The notes: a model not told the origin generated them from the sequence alone. 64,000 nucleotides of DNA from Cyclaneusma minus (GCA_037179335.1 JAKZHN010000005.1:1302001-1366000), one strand, 5' to 3'; shown: positions 33,142-45,744, numbered from the stretch's first letter. A program made the numbers and translations.

Positions 33142-35566
33142 CTACCCAACAACGAATTTGTGGCTTCCGCCACCAACCTTCAGACTCACTCCATTCAGCT
33201 CACTAACACTTAACGCCTCATCAATCTTCGCGCCATCCATCCTAACAGCAGGCACCATACCCTCCTCCAAGACCGGCAACACAACCTCACCACTCGTCCC
33301 CTCCGGCACACTATATTCCAACACATACCCCGCCGTCCTATTCCCACCAAAAACTTTCCACCCCGCCCGAAACTTCCCCAAACTAGTCGTAAACCCTCCC
33401 TCCACACTCATCAAATCCCCAAACTGCGGTGCTAACTTCCACTCCGTCCCCACCGGCGCCGTCACACTCAACCCCAGCACAAACTCCGTCAGCGCACTAG
33501 TCGGTCCACTCGACCACCCATGCGAATGACTCACATAACTCTCATCATAATCATAACCCCTCGAGTTCCGATAGCCAAAACTTCCATTGAACAAATAGCC
33601 CTCGATAACCGTACTTTCCGTACCATTAGGGTTGTTGATATACCAGCCCCAACTGCGGCGTATTAGGTCGAGCGCGCGTTGGGCTTGGGCGGCGAGGAAG
33701 TGTGCTTGGATTTCGAAGGAGGAGATGAAGGGGGAGATGTTGTTGGGGAGTTCGGGGGAGATGGCGCCGAGGGTGCCCCAGTTGGAGAGCAGTTGGGAAG
33801 AAATAGCTTGTGTGCGGGTGCTGGAGTTGACGGCGGAGAAGAGGATTGACATGCTGTTTGCGTCTTGGGGATGGAGAGAGGTGGAAGTGGCGTTGTCTTT
33901 GAAACAACCGTCTGGTATGCAGGATGAGTCCCAGAGGTAGGCGTTGATGGTGGATTTCAAGGTTGCGGCTCGGGAAAGCCAGGTGGAGGAGATGTTGGTT
34001 GAGTCGGATGCCCAGGTTGCGAGGGATGCTCCGGTTATCAAGGTACGATAGAGACTAAGCAATGGTCAGAGATGTGACTTGAATAAGGAAAATTGAAAGT
34101 ACAAACATCATGTTTGGTTCACTTCCGTTCCCTCCTGTTGCCCATCTTGCCCAATCTCTTGTGCCCTGATCTTCTCATCAGTATTTGCTAGACATTCAAT
34201 TGTACAACCTGCACTTGATCTGTGGTGAACTCCAATACAGTAAACGAGAATGTAGAAATTACCGTGACATTGAGTAGACCCGGAGATAGAACCTTGTCGT
34301 AGACGTAGACCATGGCTCTTTGATAGCCCGCCCAGTTGTGAGCGAGGAAGGTAGTATCATTAGTATACAAAAAGTAGTTATAAGTCCCCACCATCGTCCA
34401 CATATGGTATCTTGATCATTGGTTAGCATTGTAGTTGACCTCATTTGCTTTTTCACGTACGTGTCGGAACTCTGTTGCAAAAGAGGAGGGCCAGCTTCAG
34501 GAAAGGATCCATCAACATTCTAGTTGTCGTCAGTATACAAGGATCTTAGCAAGTTGGCCATAAAGACCACAAAATTGAAGCCAGCAGCAGACAGGGTGGA
34601 GGGGAGAAATTACTTGGTGATCATACATAGCCTGCAAGGCATTTCTCACGCTCGTCAGATCTCCGATACTAACAAATGTAGAAGGAACTGCGACCCCCAT
34701 GTCTCCTGGCCAGACAGCACGGTCTCTCTTAGCCCCATCCACAATGATAGTCGTTCCATTTCCCAGAGTCCCATTGTTAGCCCAGCCATCGATTACAAAA
34801 GGGACCTGTCGCCCCGTATCAATTGGGACAGCGTTCGTTTGTAAAGTGTACGCGCCACTGTACCATATTCGATTCAACAGCTCGTCATTGGAATGAAAGT
34901 AGCCTTGGTATGCCTGAAGATTGGACCAGGTTGGTTGAAATGCGATGTTAAGATCAACACCTGTGATTTGTACTGTAGCGTTCCCGCTTGTGGTGAGAAA
35001 TGTGGTCAAGTATCGAAATCCACCTCGAAGCTTCCGGTCTGGCATTGTGTATGTTCCGCTTCCAGCAGAGGTTAGATTTGCATAAATAGCGCCGTCAGGC
35101 CCCTTAAACTCCCCGTTCGAAGAATCGGACCATTCTCCAATCCAATTCTTGCCTGCCACGAGATTAGATGAAATGGACAATGAATTGATTTCTGAGAAAG
35201 GAGGAAAAGACTCTTGCCTTCTGTGAACGCAAGACCAATGGCCCCGGACCCAGTGGTTGTATAGTTGAGTGATACCAAGCCGCCTACCTCTTTCCCGAAA
35301 TCAAAGACTACCTGCGACCCGTTGCCGACCAAGTAGGTAGTGGATGAGTAGTTGGACATCACCTCTCCAGTTGCTGCAGATAGTATTTGCTTTGGGTTGA
35401 CCTTTCGAGACTTTGGCGCAAAGATATTGGACTCCCAGATGCCAGGGAAGGCGGTGTCGGTAGGGCCATCGCAAGTGAGATTCCTCCAACAGCTCTGGGC
35501 AACGGCCAGTTTCAAAAAGACAATGTAGAATAAGAAAGGATAGGTCTTGAGCTTGAGAGAGCCCAT
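33142..35566 (-). CDS. Secreted GH78 alpha-L-rhamnosidase
   Basis: Six exons: 35566-35218, 35152-34614, 34519-34461, 34410-34263, 34165-34107, 34054-33142; 2067 nt, 688 residues. The signal peptide is MGSLKLKTYPFLFYIVFLKL. Family landmarks are FRYLTTFLTTSGNATVQI, the catalytic-domain entry NRIWYSGAYTLQTNAVP, DGAKRDRAVWPGDMGVAVPS with the acidic DRxVWPGD motif, GSFPEAGPPLL, WARWATGGNGSEPN, and GYDYDESYVSHSHGWSSGPT. Many N-glycosylation sequons suit an extracellular enzyme that releases terminal L-rhamnose from pectic side chains or flavonoid glycosides. Intron 1 is a GC-AG intron or a weak GT-AG intron; both choices give the same protein. An in-frame ATG at 35581 would add five residues. Confidence 0.93.
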
Positions 35567-37521
35567 CTTTGCGATAATCATGCGATGCTTGCGGGTACAC
35601 AGCAGCTTCGCAATTCGAGGGGAAGAAAGACATGTGTACTTAAGGGAGGCTCCGACTAGTATTAATCTGCTGAAAGGGAAGTCAAGACGCTCGACTGAGA
35701 TAGCTGACAACTTACTACGACTCGCCTCCCCGCGCAATTCGGGTTGAGAATCGGCCGAGCAAGAGTTTGTCCGGAACATGGACTGATATCTAGTTCGTTG
35801 TTCCTGCATGGCAGATCTCGAGTAGCGGGGAGGCGGGGAAGCGTGCTACCCCAGCAAGAAGCTGCTATCTGTGGGGATGAGCTACTACTGCCAAGGGATG
35901 CTGCATCATGGCTCGCGGCAGAAGGATATGTACATAGTCGTGGTGTTGCTGTCGCGAAGCGTTGAAAACAAGGCTGCATCCTGTCGAATGACGCTGGTGA
36001 GCTCGACATATTTAATCTGTCTGTCGATATGGCGGCCGTAGGGAGTGAGGTGGGGGGAAGGGAACTTGGTTTCCGCTGGACTGCTGGAAGAAGTAAAGGG
36101 TCCTGCTGATCTTGCGACTGCTTACTCCTTTACCAGAGAAAGCCGGTACTTGATGGCAAGCAGCAGCTGAAAAGGTGAAGCAATCCAAGTATTTGATGGA
36201 CAGTTAAGAAGCTATTCTGAAATGACTGCGATCTGACAGCAAAATAGGGCAGCAGTGATGGCATGGAACTGGAAGGGTGCCAATCTGAATCCGCAGCGTT
36301 CCACTGCAGATCGTTGCGGGGCAGAGTCTAGACTTCTCGATCGACCCGGATGAACAAAGAAGAAGAAAAAAACAATTGTCAACCCGGATTGTTGAACAAC
36401 CCTAAAGTACGGAACAATAGGAAAAATCATACACGCCCAAATTATGGAAAGCCGTCCAGGTAACAGAAACGAGCCAGCCAGATTGTCAGGAATGGCTAAA
36501 CATTGAAGCAGAAGGCTGATGTCTGTGGGAGCTGTCGGCCACCGAGCCGTATCAACATGGAACTCGTATGTAAAAGGGGCAGAAGTTCAAGAAGCGCGCC
36601 GTGCAGAAAGCTCTGGCGTGCAGTAAACGGGCCTCCTCGGAGCTTCAAGCCAGACACAAAATGTAGCAGCGGTCAACGGTGATAAAATTGCAACGGCCAA
36701 AGAGCAGAAGGCTGGCTTCTCTCGACGACTTCTCGGCATAATCGAGCCGGGCCAGTTTGGAGATGATGCTAAGCGCCGTGCTGACACCTGTGTCTTGCAA
36801 GCGAAAAGGAGAAGGCCAAGGGGCGATGAAGAAAACGACGGACATGCAGGAGAAGGGCGACGGATACCTAGCGAGGGGCAAGGCATCAGGAGATTTACCA
36901 CATCTTGCGAGACATTCAGCCAGAGAAAAGTCAAGCAATGGAACGTGGCTTCACCCGACACTTTCCCGTATTTCGAGATTTCTCAAGCATGGGCATTCGC
37001 CACTCACTTGAGGCGCCCGAGCGGCTTAGCATGGCAGTTTAAGCACATGGCCTGTGGCTTTTCACGCTAGTTAGCTAAGCAAGCGGCCTTTAGTACAACC
37101 CCGACCCGTCTTCAATACATGTTGAAGTTCCCATTCTTATCAGCCTCCCTGCGCCCACCACGACTGCTCTGCGCAAGTCCAGACCGCAATTGCTTTCAGA
37201 TGCGCCTGCGACCCCAGTGCTGAATCCCCTCAAGTACCACCTGGGCAATCGAACGGTCCCGAATGTCTCCCAACGTGCTACCGAGTGTCACCTGCAAGCC
37301 CCAATGATCTCCGACCCGCCGCTTCGACGTCCAATCGAGCATTTGGTGCGACTTTCGACCGCTGTTTAGAGAGCTTAAGTGGAGGCCGACATTCCCTCTA
37401 CATTCCAATGAAGGTGCGTTCCCGTCCGACAACGTCCCAGCCGCGATAGTCCCGCGTGGAGGAGGTCCATTCGAAAACTTGCCCGTCCCCAAGACTCCTC
37501 CTATTTGGCGTCCACACGACC
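35567..37521. other. 2-kb gene-free interval, promoters of the rhamnosidase and Zds genes
   Basis: The two flanking genes diverge from here. No ORF with recognisable content was found on either strand, and there is no obvious repeat. Confidence 0.5.
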
Positions 37522-40437
37522 ATGTCCGCCCATCGGGCTGCGCGCTCGGATTACACCCTACCTGCCCTACCGATGATCATTGCTCCGTGTGGAACTTCGC
37601 TAACTCTTTCTTCCTTCGTCTTGCAGACTTCCGCTAGGCCTCGAGAAGCTGGTGGGAACCTAAAGAGTCGCCGCGGCCATGGCCAGCAACTCTCTATTAG
37701 TGACAGCAACCACCACGTCACCGAAGCAATCGGCGACATGTATGGCGATGACGAGTACTCCAAACCCGACGGACGGCCCCTGAGTTTCGTGTCTTCGCCA
37801 CTGAAAGAAACTGCCGAAGGAGGCCCCGCATATGTCGAAGCGAGCTTCGAAACGAGGAGTCGCCAGTCCTCGGTCGTGAATGGTAGTGATGAACCAAGAA
37901 CTTATACAGCTCCGCTCATGTCGAGCAAGCGAAGCAGCCAGATGGACCTTAGGACTCAAAGAAGCGGCTCCTTCGACCACACGGCGATGTCCCCCAACCC
38001 CCTGGACGCCGCGAACGCTCAATTTCCGTTGAACGACATTGATTATGAGTCCAACCCGGCGGCTGTGGCGCAGGAGCTTAGCAACTTGCAAGCGCTGCGG
38101 CGCATGTCAATGGATGTTGCCAATACGGGCGATCCAGATCTGCCAAGTTTCCAGGGCGCAGTCATGCCCTCGCTGGCACCTAGTAATGATGATGATGAAG
38201 ACGATCCCTCTCGGTTGTTCTGGGTGCCAGCTGCCGTCCACCCGGAGCTGGCACCGTTGGACTACAAAACGTTTGTCGAAAGGAGAGTCCAAGCAATCAA
38301 AAGGCGATCTGGCAGCAGTCAAGATTCTTTGGAGGCGGGCGGTCTCGATAGAAATGGTTCGGGCGGCGGTCTACGGCGAAAGAAGTCAATGCTATCTCGG
38401 CAAATAGACAATTCTGGGGGTAGAGGGGCAGTGGGCTACAAAGACGGCGCAGAAAAATTGCACAGGCGGCAGTCCTCGCAGGAATCGCCACAAATAAAAC
38501 TATCGGACTTACAAGAGCTGGACGAACTGGTGAAAGATCCTACCAAACTCAAACAACTAACCCTCGATTCGAACCGAAAAGACTCGGGGGTTGAGGGAAT
38601 AGATCCGGAGGACATGCCCATATTGCCCATAGCTCCCGGGGGCATGGGTTTACGGAGGTCCACAAACACCACATATCGAAAAGGTTCTCTGAGAAGAGGT
38701 GCCCCTGTGCCTTATTCCAAGAGGGCACGAGATCGTGTTGGCCCTCGAGGGGCGGAGACTGATGGCGAGGAGTCGCCCACACAAGCACCCAGTGGTCAGA
38801 ATTCAGAATTCGAGCTTAATCGTGTTCAAACTGAACCTGCCTCGTCCGAGAACTTCTCGCGACCCGGTCGACGCTGGGGAACTGGAAAAATGCAAGAGCC
38901 TGGTAGTCTTCAGCAAGATGCGACTTCAAGTAGTGCCCCCGGGACGCTCGATAATGCTACAACTAATTTCAATGAGCAATCTACCGGCCTTCCACCACTT
39001 GAGCAAAAATATACTCGACAACGATCCTATTCAAGCGCTGGCTCCTCCCAACGATCGGAGACACCAGTTCCTCAGATCGTGGAGACTCCGCCCCCAGCCG
39101 AGGAGTCACAGCAGCACATCCCTCCACCCCCACGGTCACCGCAGCACGGATTTCCTCAACGCTCATCTTCTGTGCCTCCTGCTGCAGGTTCTACACAGAA
39201 GTCACCTCCATTGGGACCACCGGTTGAGCCTCCACCTCGCTCCAGTCAACGGCCATCTCCAGCTTCAGGACGACAGCCAAGCAAGCAAAGTAAGGATGTT
39301 TCACGACCTACCCAGGGGCAAACTCTGGATGATATGACCCAAAGCCCATCTCCTCTACTGAACAACAATTCCCGGACTGATTCGCTTACCTTTATTCCCA
39401 CCGTCGCAGAAGAGAAGAAGCCAAATAACAAGCTCAAGAAGGATAGGGACGATGGCGACATGGGCAAGGAGAGGAAGACGAGTGGCGGTTGGGGCTGGTT
39501 CAAGAACTCTGAAGAGAAGGACAAGAAGGACAAAAAGAGGGTGGAGGAGGAGCCTAAGAAGGGCAAGTCAAAAGTGTCTTTGGACAAACCTCACGATTCC
39601 GCACGATTGGATGTTCTGCACACTGTGATTGACCCGGCTGCACAAAAAGGACGCGAAAGTCTGGTAATGGACCGAAGTTCTCTCGACAGCAAGCTTCTGG
39701 ACGAACGCCGCAAAGACGGCCCTCGGCGATCTGGCGAGGGCAAAAGGGAGAAAGACGGACTCTTCTCCTCTCTGTTTGGAGGTGGTAAGAAGAAAGGCGA
39801 CAAGGAATCTAGTCACAAGAAGGCCAGTTCCATGCGAGCACTGTCGCCGGAGCCCCCACCACGGAAGCTCGTTCCTGATGTCGATTACGAATGGACGAGG
39901 TTTAACATTCAGCGCGAACGTGCAATTTACCGTCTAGCCCATCTCAAGCTGGCTAACCCACGCCGAGCTTTACACAGTCAAGTTTTGCTCAGCAACTTCA
40001 TGTACTCGTACTTGGCCAAGGTACAGCAGATGCATCCTCACTTGAATGTTCCTCAGTCAGCCGCACAGAGAAAACAGCAAGAAGCCGAGGAGCGTCGCCG
40101 AAAGGAAGAGAAAGCTGCTCAGCAAAACCAGAATGGTGACGGATACAAATACGATTATCACCAGGTATGGTTTAAATCCTAGCAGAAGGGCCCGCCGTTA
40201 CTAATAACTTTCCAGGGTATTACGCAATATGCGGAGCAGCAACAGCAACCGGAGCCTTCCCAGGGAGTCACCTACGTGGACGACAGCCAAATTTACGGCG
40301 AAGATGCTCAGCGTGCTTCTCAGCAAAAGGCCGGCAATGGGCGTGGAGCCCAGGAGCAGCAGTATGGCCACTCTGATGCTGGCTACTACCAATACGGAGC
40401 ACAAGATCAGGGGCAGGACGATGGAGAAATGTGGTGA
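37522..40437 (+). CDS. Zds1/Zds2-family protein (PP2A-Cdc55 regulator)
   Basis: Two exons: 37522-40164 and 40216-40437; 954 residues. The protein is mostly low-complexity: Ser, Pro, Gln and charged residues, with a Lys/Glu-rich stretch around 630-760. The diagnostic part is the ZDS_C domain at about 786-835, with RERAIYRLAHLKLANPRRAL and LHSQVLLSNFMYSYLAKVQQ. In budding yeast the Zds proteins bind Cdc55 and control PP2A in mitotic entry and exit and in cell polarity. Near residues 55-80 the block RGHGQQLSISDSNHHVTEAI is the start of the part that looks conserved. The first about 45 residues may not be coding, because a good acceptor (CTTGCAG) sits just before 37627; the true first exon could lie upstream. 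The ATG at 37570 is another option. Confidence 0.85.
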
Positions 40438-41650
40438 CGACGTTCGGTTGGGGCCTTGAGCCCATGATTCTGCCCTGAAGCAATATGAGCTTGGGGTGCT
40501 TGCACATAAAGGAGTTTAGGGAGTTTCGGAGGTTAGGTTAGCATCTCCTTTTTCGAAGCGGGTATCTACAGGCCTGGCTGCTGTCTATAATGGCGGATGT
40601 AGCATAGCGTGGGGTCTGCTTTTTTTCTATATCTTTTAAGGGCGCATCCTTTGAGATAGGTGGAGGATCGTTGCGGGCGGCCGTTCTCAAGAGACTAAAG
40701 CGATCCCATTCTCATATGTGTTGTATCATAGATACTGGCCGGTCTGGCCAGGGAGCTGAGACTGGATCAAATGGACGCTGCTCCAAGATGGCATTTTCTA
40801 GGTGATGCCGATGTCTGATGATATTTGACATCCGTTTGTGTCTCTCCAAATGTTAGCTGCTTGCTGTTAAGACTTGAGGTTGAAGCGAGGTACATGAGGA
40901 GAGTATGTCCGAAGAGCTCGGAGATCACCCCTTGCAGACCTCATTTCATTGGTCGTCCAGCAGCCCCGAGGATATCCCGTGTTTTGTCGCACGTCGACGA
41001 AGTTCGCAGCTGCGCATCGCTGCGCGCAAGCGACTTGCCTCGCCTCGCCTAACCACCGCGCAACCACTCAGTTGCGCATCAGAACATCGCCTCCCTCTCA
41101 CCCCGTCCAGCGAGCCAGGTCGGCGCCTCGTTCCGTTTCGATCTTCACTGCCCGCCTGTCATCCGCGCCCTAGCCCCTTCCGCATTCCTGGGGCATGGTC
41201 GACAATTCGCTCGCTACAGTGCTACTGTTCCGGCATGGAAGTTGCGCGTCCAGCCGCACATATGATGATAAAACTAAGGGAGATATCCTCTTACCCCTGA
41301 AGCCAGTCCGAACCTCCAATATCTGACTTTCGCGCCAGGGCAAATTCCCGTTGCGAGATCTCAGGTTTGAATCACTTTCAGAAACAAAAACGGACTGTTA
41401 AACGTCGGTTACATATGAGAATATCTTCTCCTTCGGTTTTGCACTCCTCTCGTTTCTCTGGGATCCTTTCCTTCATTTCTCTAATCCCCCCTCTCCTCTC
41501 AGACCCCTTCTCACGGACCCTGGGGGATGTTCCATTATATCTTCTAGTTCTACTTGTCCTACCAGGGGCAGATTCATGCCTCCGAACGAGGGCTGGTTCA
41601 GTGCTCTCCCCTGGGGCTGGTCTGGCGCAAAGTGCCGCTGCCAGGGCATA
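40438..41650. other. 1.2-kb interval: Zds 3' flank, one dispersed-motif copy
   Basis: No gene is supported. A copy of the dispersed motif lies at 40981-40998. Frames between 40905 and 41300 lack motifs. The stretch 41500-41650 may contain decayed 5' parts of the nitrilase pseudogene, but I could not align them. Confidence 0.5.
40981..40998. repeat. Dispersed motif copy GTTTTGTCGCACGTCGAC
   Basis: A single copy of the core that forms the array at 9431-10060. It continues GAAG instead of CAGCTT. Confidence 0.7.
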
Positions 41651-42690
41651 CAAGATCCATTTTTCCTTGGGCTACAGCGAGATGGACGGTACCTCACCAT
41701 ACATGGCACAGGTCATCATCAACCCCGACGGCGAAACCATCAACCACCGCCGCAAGGTCAAGCCGACTGACGTCGGGCGTCTGGTCTTCGGGGAGGGCAC
41801 CGGTGACAGTCTCACCGCAGTTTCCATAGAGATCGGAAACTTAGGCCAACCGACTTCTGACTTCGAAAGCATCAAGCAAGCAGGACACTTAGCGCAGAGC
41901 TGCCCACAGTGTGAAGCTGCGCAGTGTAGAGCTGTTCGATGTGAAGTTGCGCAGTGTGAAGCTGCTTATAGTGTGAAGCTGCTTATAGTGTGAAGCTGCT
42001 TATAGTGTGAAGCTGCTTATAGTGTGAAGCTGCTTCACACTGCGCAGCTTCACACTGTCAGCATCTTCACTGTATCGACAGCCTTACACTGTGAGCAGCT
42101 TCACACTCACAATTTACATGAACCCCTTTCTCGAGGCCCACGCCGCTTCCTTCCACGAGGAAATCCATATCGCCGCCTGACCCGTCTACCCACCTGAGAC
42201 TCCGCTCACGTATCCCGATCCTCGCACAAACATTGTCGAGAACCAGTCCGAAATCGTCTCTCCAACATACGCCATCGAGACCGGAACCTGGATTCTTGCC
42301 CCCTTCCAGACAGTCAGCGTCGAGGGAGCCAAGCTCGACACTCCCCCTCATCTGCGCGACCAAGTGACCGAGGGCGTGCACTCTGGCTACAGTCGCATCT
42401 ACCGACCAGACGGCGCCCGCGCAGTCCCCGACCCGGACCGTGACACCGAGGGCTTGTTGATTGCCTATATTGATCTCGATGAGATTATTTGACGAAGCAG
42501 CTGGCCGACTTTGTAAGTTTGATCGAATCCTGAAAGGGGATGAAGTGTGTTTTGACAATATAGTGTGCTGACGAGCAGTGCGATACACAGGGCGGCCACT
42601 ACATGAGACCGGATCTCATTAGGCTGTATGTTGACAAGACGCCGAAGACTTGTGTTATTGATGCTGCAAACCCGGACCCGAAGAACTGGC
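41651..42690 (+). pseudogene. Nitrilase (carbon-nitrogen hydrolase) pseudogene interrupted by a minisatellite
   Basis: Three fragments of a nitrilase / cyanide-hydratase-like enzyme are visible. Fragment 1 (41651-41849) reads LGYSEMDGTSPYMAQVIINP, then NHRRKVKPT (with the catalytic Lys) and VFGEGTGDSLTAVS up to GNLGQ. The segment that should follow, with the catalytic Cys (CWEN), is missing; 41850-42117 is unrelated repeat DNA. Fragment 2 (42118-42489) resumes with MNPFLEAHAASFHEEIHIAA. It has TGA at 42178 where the family has Trp (TGG), then continues VENQSEIVSPTYAIETGTWI and GLLIAYIDLDEII. There one T is missing from a T-run, putting TGA at 42490. Fragment 3 (42591-42690), after an intact-looking intron, reads GGHYMRPDLIRLYVDKTPKT. 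The 5' part with the catalytic Glu was not found. The gene is therefore dead by replacement, a stop and a frameshift. Confidence 0.88.
41911..42110. repeat. 17-bp minisatellite with inverted copies inside the nitrilase pseudogene
   Basis: Five units of AGTGTGAAGCTGCTTAT (the last truncated) run from 41952 to about 42033, with looser copies upstream. They are followed at once by the inverted sense (GCTTCACACTGCGCAGCTTC and further CTTCACAC words to 42107). The block can fold on itself. CAGCTTCACA is also the second part of the repeat unit at 9431-10060. Confidence 0.85.
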
Positions 42691-43480
42691 GCCGAGCACT
42701 CTGGAGAGACTGGGCCTTGACAAGCCCTTGTCAGAGGACAAGCAGTAGAGTTTCTGCCTCTTTTAGCGTTTCAATTCCCATGTCAATTTCGAACTTTGTG
42801 CGGGCTTGAGCGAGTCTGTCTTGGATTATGACCTTGAAGTACCAGTGTGTAACGAAATACCAAATCTCATCTCTTCAACTTTTCCTCCGAAACAATGCTT
42901 CTCCGCTGGGCCCTGGCTGCAGAGGATGTTTCTCTGCTAACTAAATTCTGCCCCTTTATCCGGAACGTCTGCATTTGCAACAATGCTGACAGCACAATAT
43001 TGCTCATATCTTTTTTCCTCAACCCAGTGTTCCCGCATCGAACAGCTGGCGCCACTATTCAGTGGAATTCATCACGACCGGTTTAATCACTATTGCAGTC
43101 CGAGTAAGCTTCCCTTATTACATGGAACTCCTTGTGGGCACTGAAGTTATTTATTGATGGACCGTGGCAGTGACGATCAGCTGGGGGCGCTCTCCCGGAT
43201 ACCCGGCACACCTTCCGCTGCCTAGGCCCATCAATTCCATATGTGGCTCCCCGCTTGCTCCCCCGCTTGTACCCCGCTGATCCCCCAGAGCCAATCCGTG
43301 TCAATGACGACTCAAAGAATACCAATCCAACACCACATTCCGGGACACACGATATCTCTTCGACTTTTCTAGTAATTCCTGTTATATGCCCGCCAAGTTT
43401 TTTCTCAGTGGTAGAGTCTATAATACAGCTTTTGCCAGTTTATCAAGAGTCTAGGGGGAACAGCACCACTCGACTTCAAC
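42691..43480. other. Intergenic, promoter of the transhydrogenase gene
   Basis: No gene is supported. Short frames (42895-43086, 43243-43548) lack motifs. Confidence 0.5.
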
Positions 43481-45447
43481 ATGGTTCCCGCAGTGCGAAT
43501 TGCGCCTTCTGTCAGTCTCCTCTGATTCGCTTTGTGTATAGCCTATAAATCTTCAATCAGTCCCCATTTTCTCAGATAAAAATCTGCTCTCATCACAGCA
43601 TGCTAACAAACCCCCAGGCGGCAACCCGAGCCCTCAACCTCCTCCGCACTGTCCAATACACACACCCACCCAACTGCCCCTGCCACGCCAACCCCTCTCA
43701 CCACCACCACTTCCCCTCCTCCGGGCTCCTTTCCCAAACCAAGCGAAACTTGCAACGCAACTATGCCACCCCAATTGACACTTCGCGCCAGAAAGAATAT
43801 GCCTTTGAAATGGCGGCGAGCAGTATTCGTTTTGGCCCGGGGGTTACTAAGGAGGTTGGTATGGATGTGAAGAATTTGGGTGCGAAGAGGGTTTGTGTTG
43901 TGACGGATAGTACGGTGAAGGATTTGGATGCTATGAAGCAGGTGCATGAGGGGTTGCAGAGGGAGGGCGTGGATTATGTTGTTTATGAGGGGTGTCGGGT
44001 GGAGCCGAAGGATAGCTCGTGAGTTTTTTGTGATTTTCTTTGATTGGGGCATCTTTCTTTTGGAATGAGAGTTGTAGCGGACTTGAGAATTGGGAAAGAG
44101 ATGCTTGCTAGAGCAGGTGTGATAATGGTTTTGCTGAAAAGGAGGCTATGAAAGGGGCTTCATTGCGAAGTGAGGGCTAGGCTAATGCGGCTATTCTTTG
44201 CTAGGATTCGAGAAGCGATTGACTTCGTAAAGCCCTACAACCCAGACATGTTTCTGGCTGTAGGAGGTGGAAGTGTCATTGACACCGCCAAGCTGATGAA
44301 CCTCTACAGTTGCTATCCCGACGCCGATTTTCTCGACTTTGTCAACGCCCCCCTGGGCAAAGGTCAATATTCCCCTTCCTAGTCTCTTTCTAATTCCCCA
44401 ACTACCCATCTTAACATCAAAAACCTCCAGGTCTTCCCATTACCCGCAAACTCCACCCCCTAATCGCAATCCCCACAACTGCCGGCACCGGCTCCGAAAC
44501 CACCGGAACCGCAATCTTCGACCTAGTCTCCAAGCGCGCCAAAACCGGTATCGCGCACCGCAATCTCAAACCAACTTTGGGAATCTGCGATCCTTTGAAC
44601 ACACGTACAATGCCCTCTGCTGTGCACGCATCATCGGGTCTCGATGTGCTCTGCCATAGTTTGGAGTCTTGGACTGCGATTCCGTATTATGAGAGAACAC
44701 CTAGACCGTCGAATCCGATCAATAGACCCGCGTACCAAGGAGCTAATCCCATAAGTGATATTTTTAGTCTGCAGGCACTGAGGAGTACGGTTAAGTATTT
44801 GCCGAGGGCTGTTAAGGACCCGGAGGATAGTGAGGCGCAGAGTCAGATGCTTCTTGCTGCTACGCTTGCTGGTGTTGGGTTTGGGAATGCTGGTGTGCAT
44901 TTGTGCCACGGTGAGTCCTTTTCCCCGTTTCAAAGACTGCAGTCAGCTCGCGGCCAGATTTTGGAAAAATCTCAGGCCTATTGCGTCTCGTGGCTAATCA
45001 AACTCTTACGAAAAAGGCATGTCCTACCCCATCTCCGGCCAAAACAAATCCTACAAACACGCCGGCTACGCCGTCTCCACCCCCATCATCCCCCACGGCG
45101 TATCCGTCGCCGTGACCTCCCCCGCCGTCTTCCGCTTCACCGGCCCCTCCAACCCCGAGCGCCACCTGCAAGCTGCCGAAGCCTTCGGCGTCGACATTTC
45201 CAATGTCAAGTTATCCTCTGCGGGCGAAGTGCTTGGTGAAGCTTTGAAGAAGTTTCTTGAAGAGCTTGGCGACCAGCCAAGGGGTCTGAGGGATTTGGGC
45301 TTTGAGAAGAGTGATATTGGGGATTTGGTGGAGGGCACCATTCCGCAGGAGAGAGTGCTGATGTTGGCGCCGGGATTGGAGTTGCAGGATAAGGCCGAGG
45401 AGAGGGAGGCGCTGGGAAGGCTGTTTGAGGATGCTTGGGTGCACTGA
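43481..45447 (+). CDS. Hydroxyacid-oxoacid transhydrogenase, iron-type alcohol dehydrogenase family (ADHFE1-like)
   Basis: Five exons: 43481-43510, 43618-44018, 44205-44362, 44431-44910, 45017-45447; 1500 nt, 499 residues. The first about 50 residues are basic/His/Ser-rich and look like a mitochondrial presequence. The Fe-ADH fold follows: KEYAFEMAASSIRFGPGVTK, nucleotide-binding GGGSVIDTAK, IPTTAGTGSETTGTAIFD, the metal-binding segment HASSGLDVLCHSLESWT, GNAGVHLCHGMSYPISG and PIIPHGVSVAVTSPAVFRFT. The combination is that of HOT (EC 1.1.99.24), which couples oxidation of 4-hydroxybutyrate to reduction of 2-oxoglutarate in mitochondria. The C-terminal domain is complete. Confidence 0.94.
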
Positions 45448-45744
45448 TCTTTGTCGTTAGGTTATATACGAAGAATATCAGGAGTCTTGTAAAGTACGAG
45501 GATCCGTTCCTACTAAACAGTTACGCCACTTTCTTGAAGAAAATAAGAGATAAGAACTCCTGGCAGCAACTCTTGAACTGTAAGGCGGCAGCTGAGTGAG
45601 GCGTGACCCCCGGAGACGCTGGGCAAAGGCCACGTGATAGACACGTGGTGGTGCCGTCACGAGTCGACCCCTAGGTTTACCACCGCCTCAATCCTCAGCT
45701 GTCAGACCTCTGGTACATAGATTCGATTCGCAAGTGAGTCGGCA

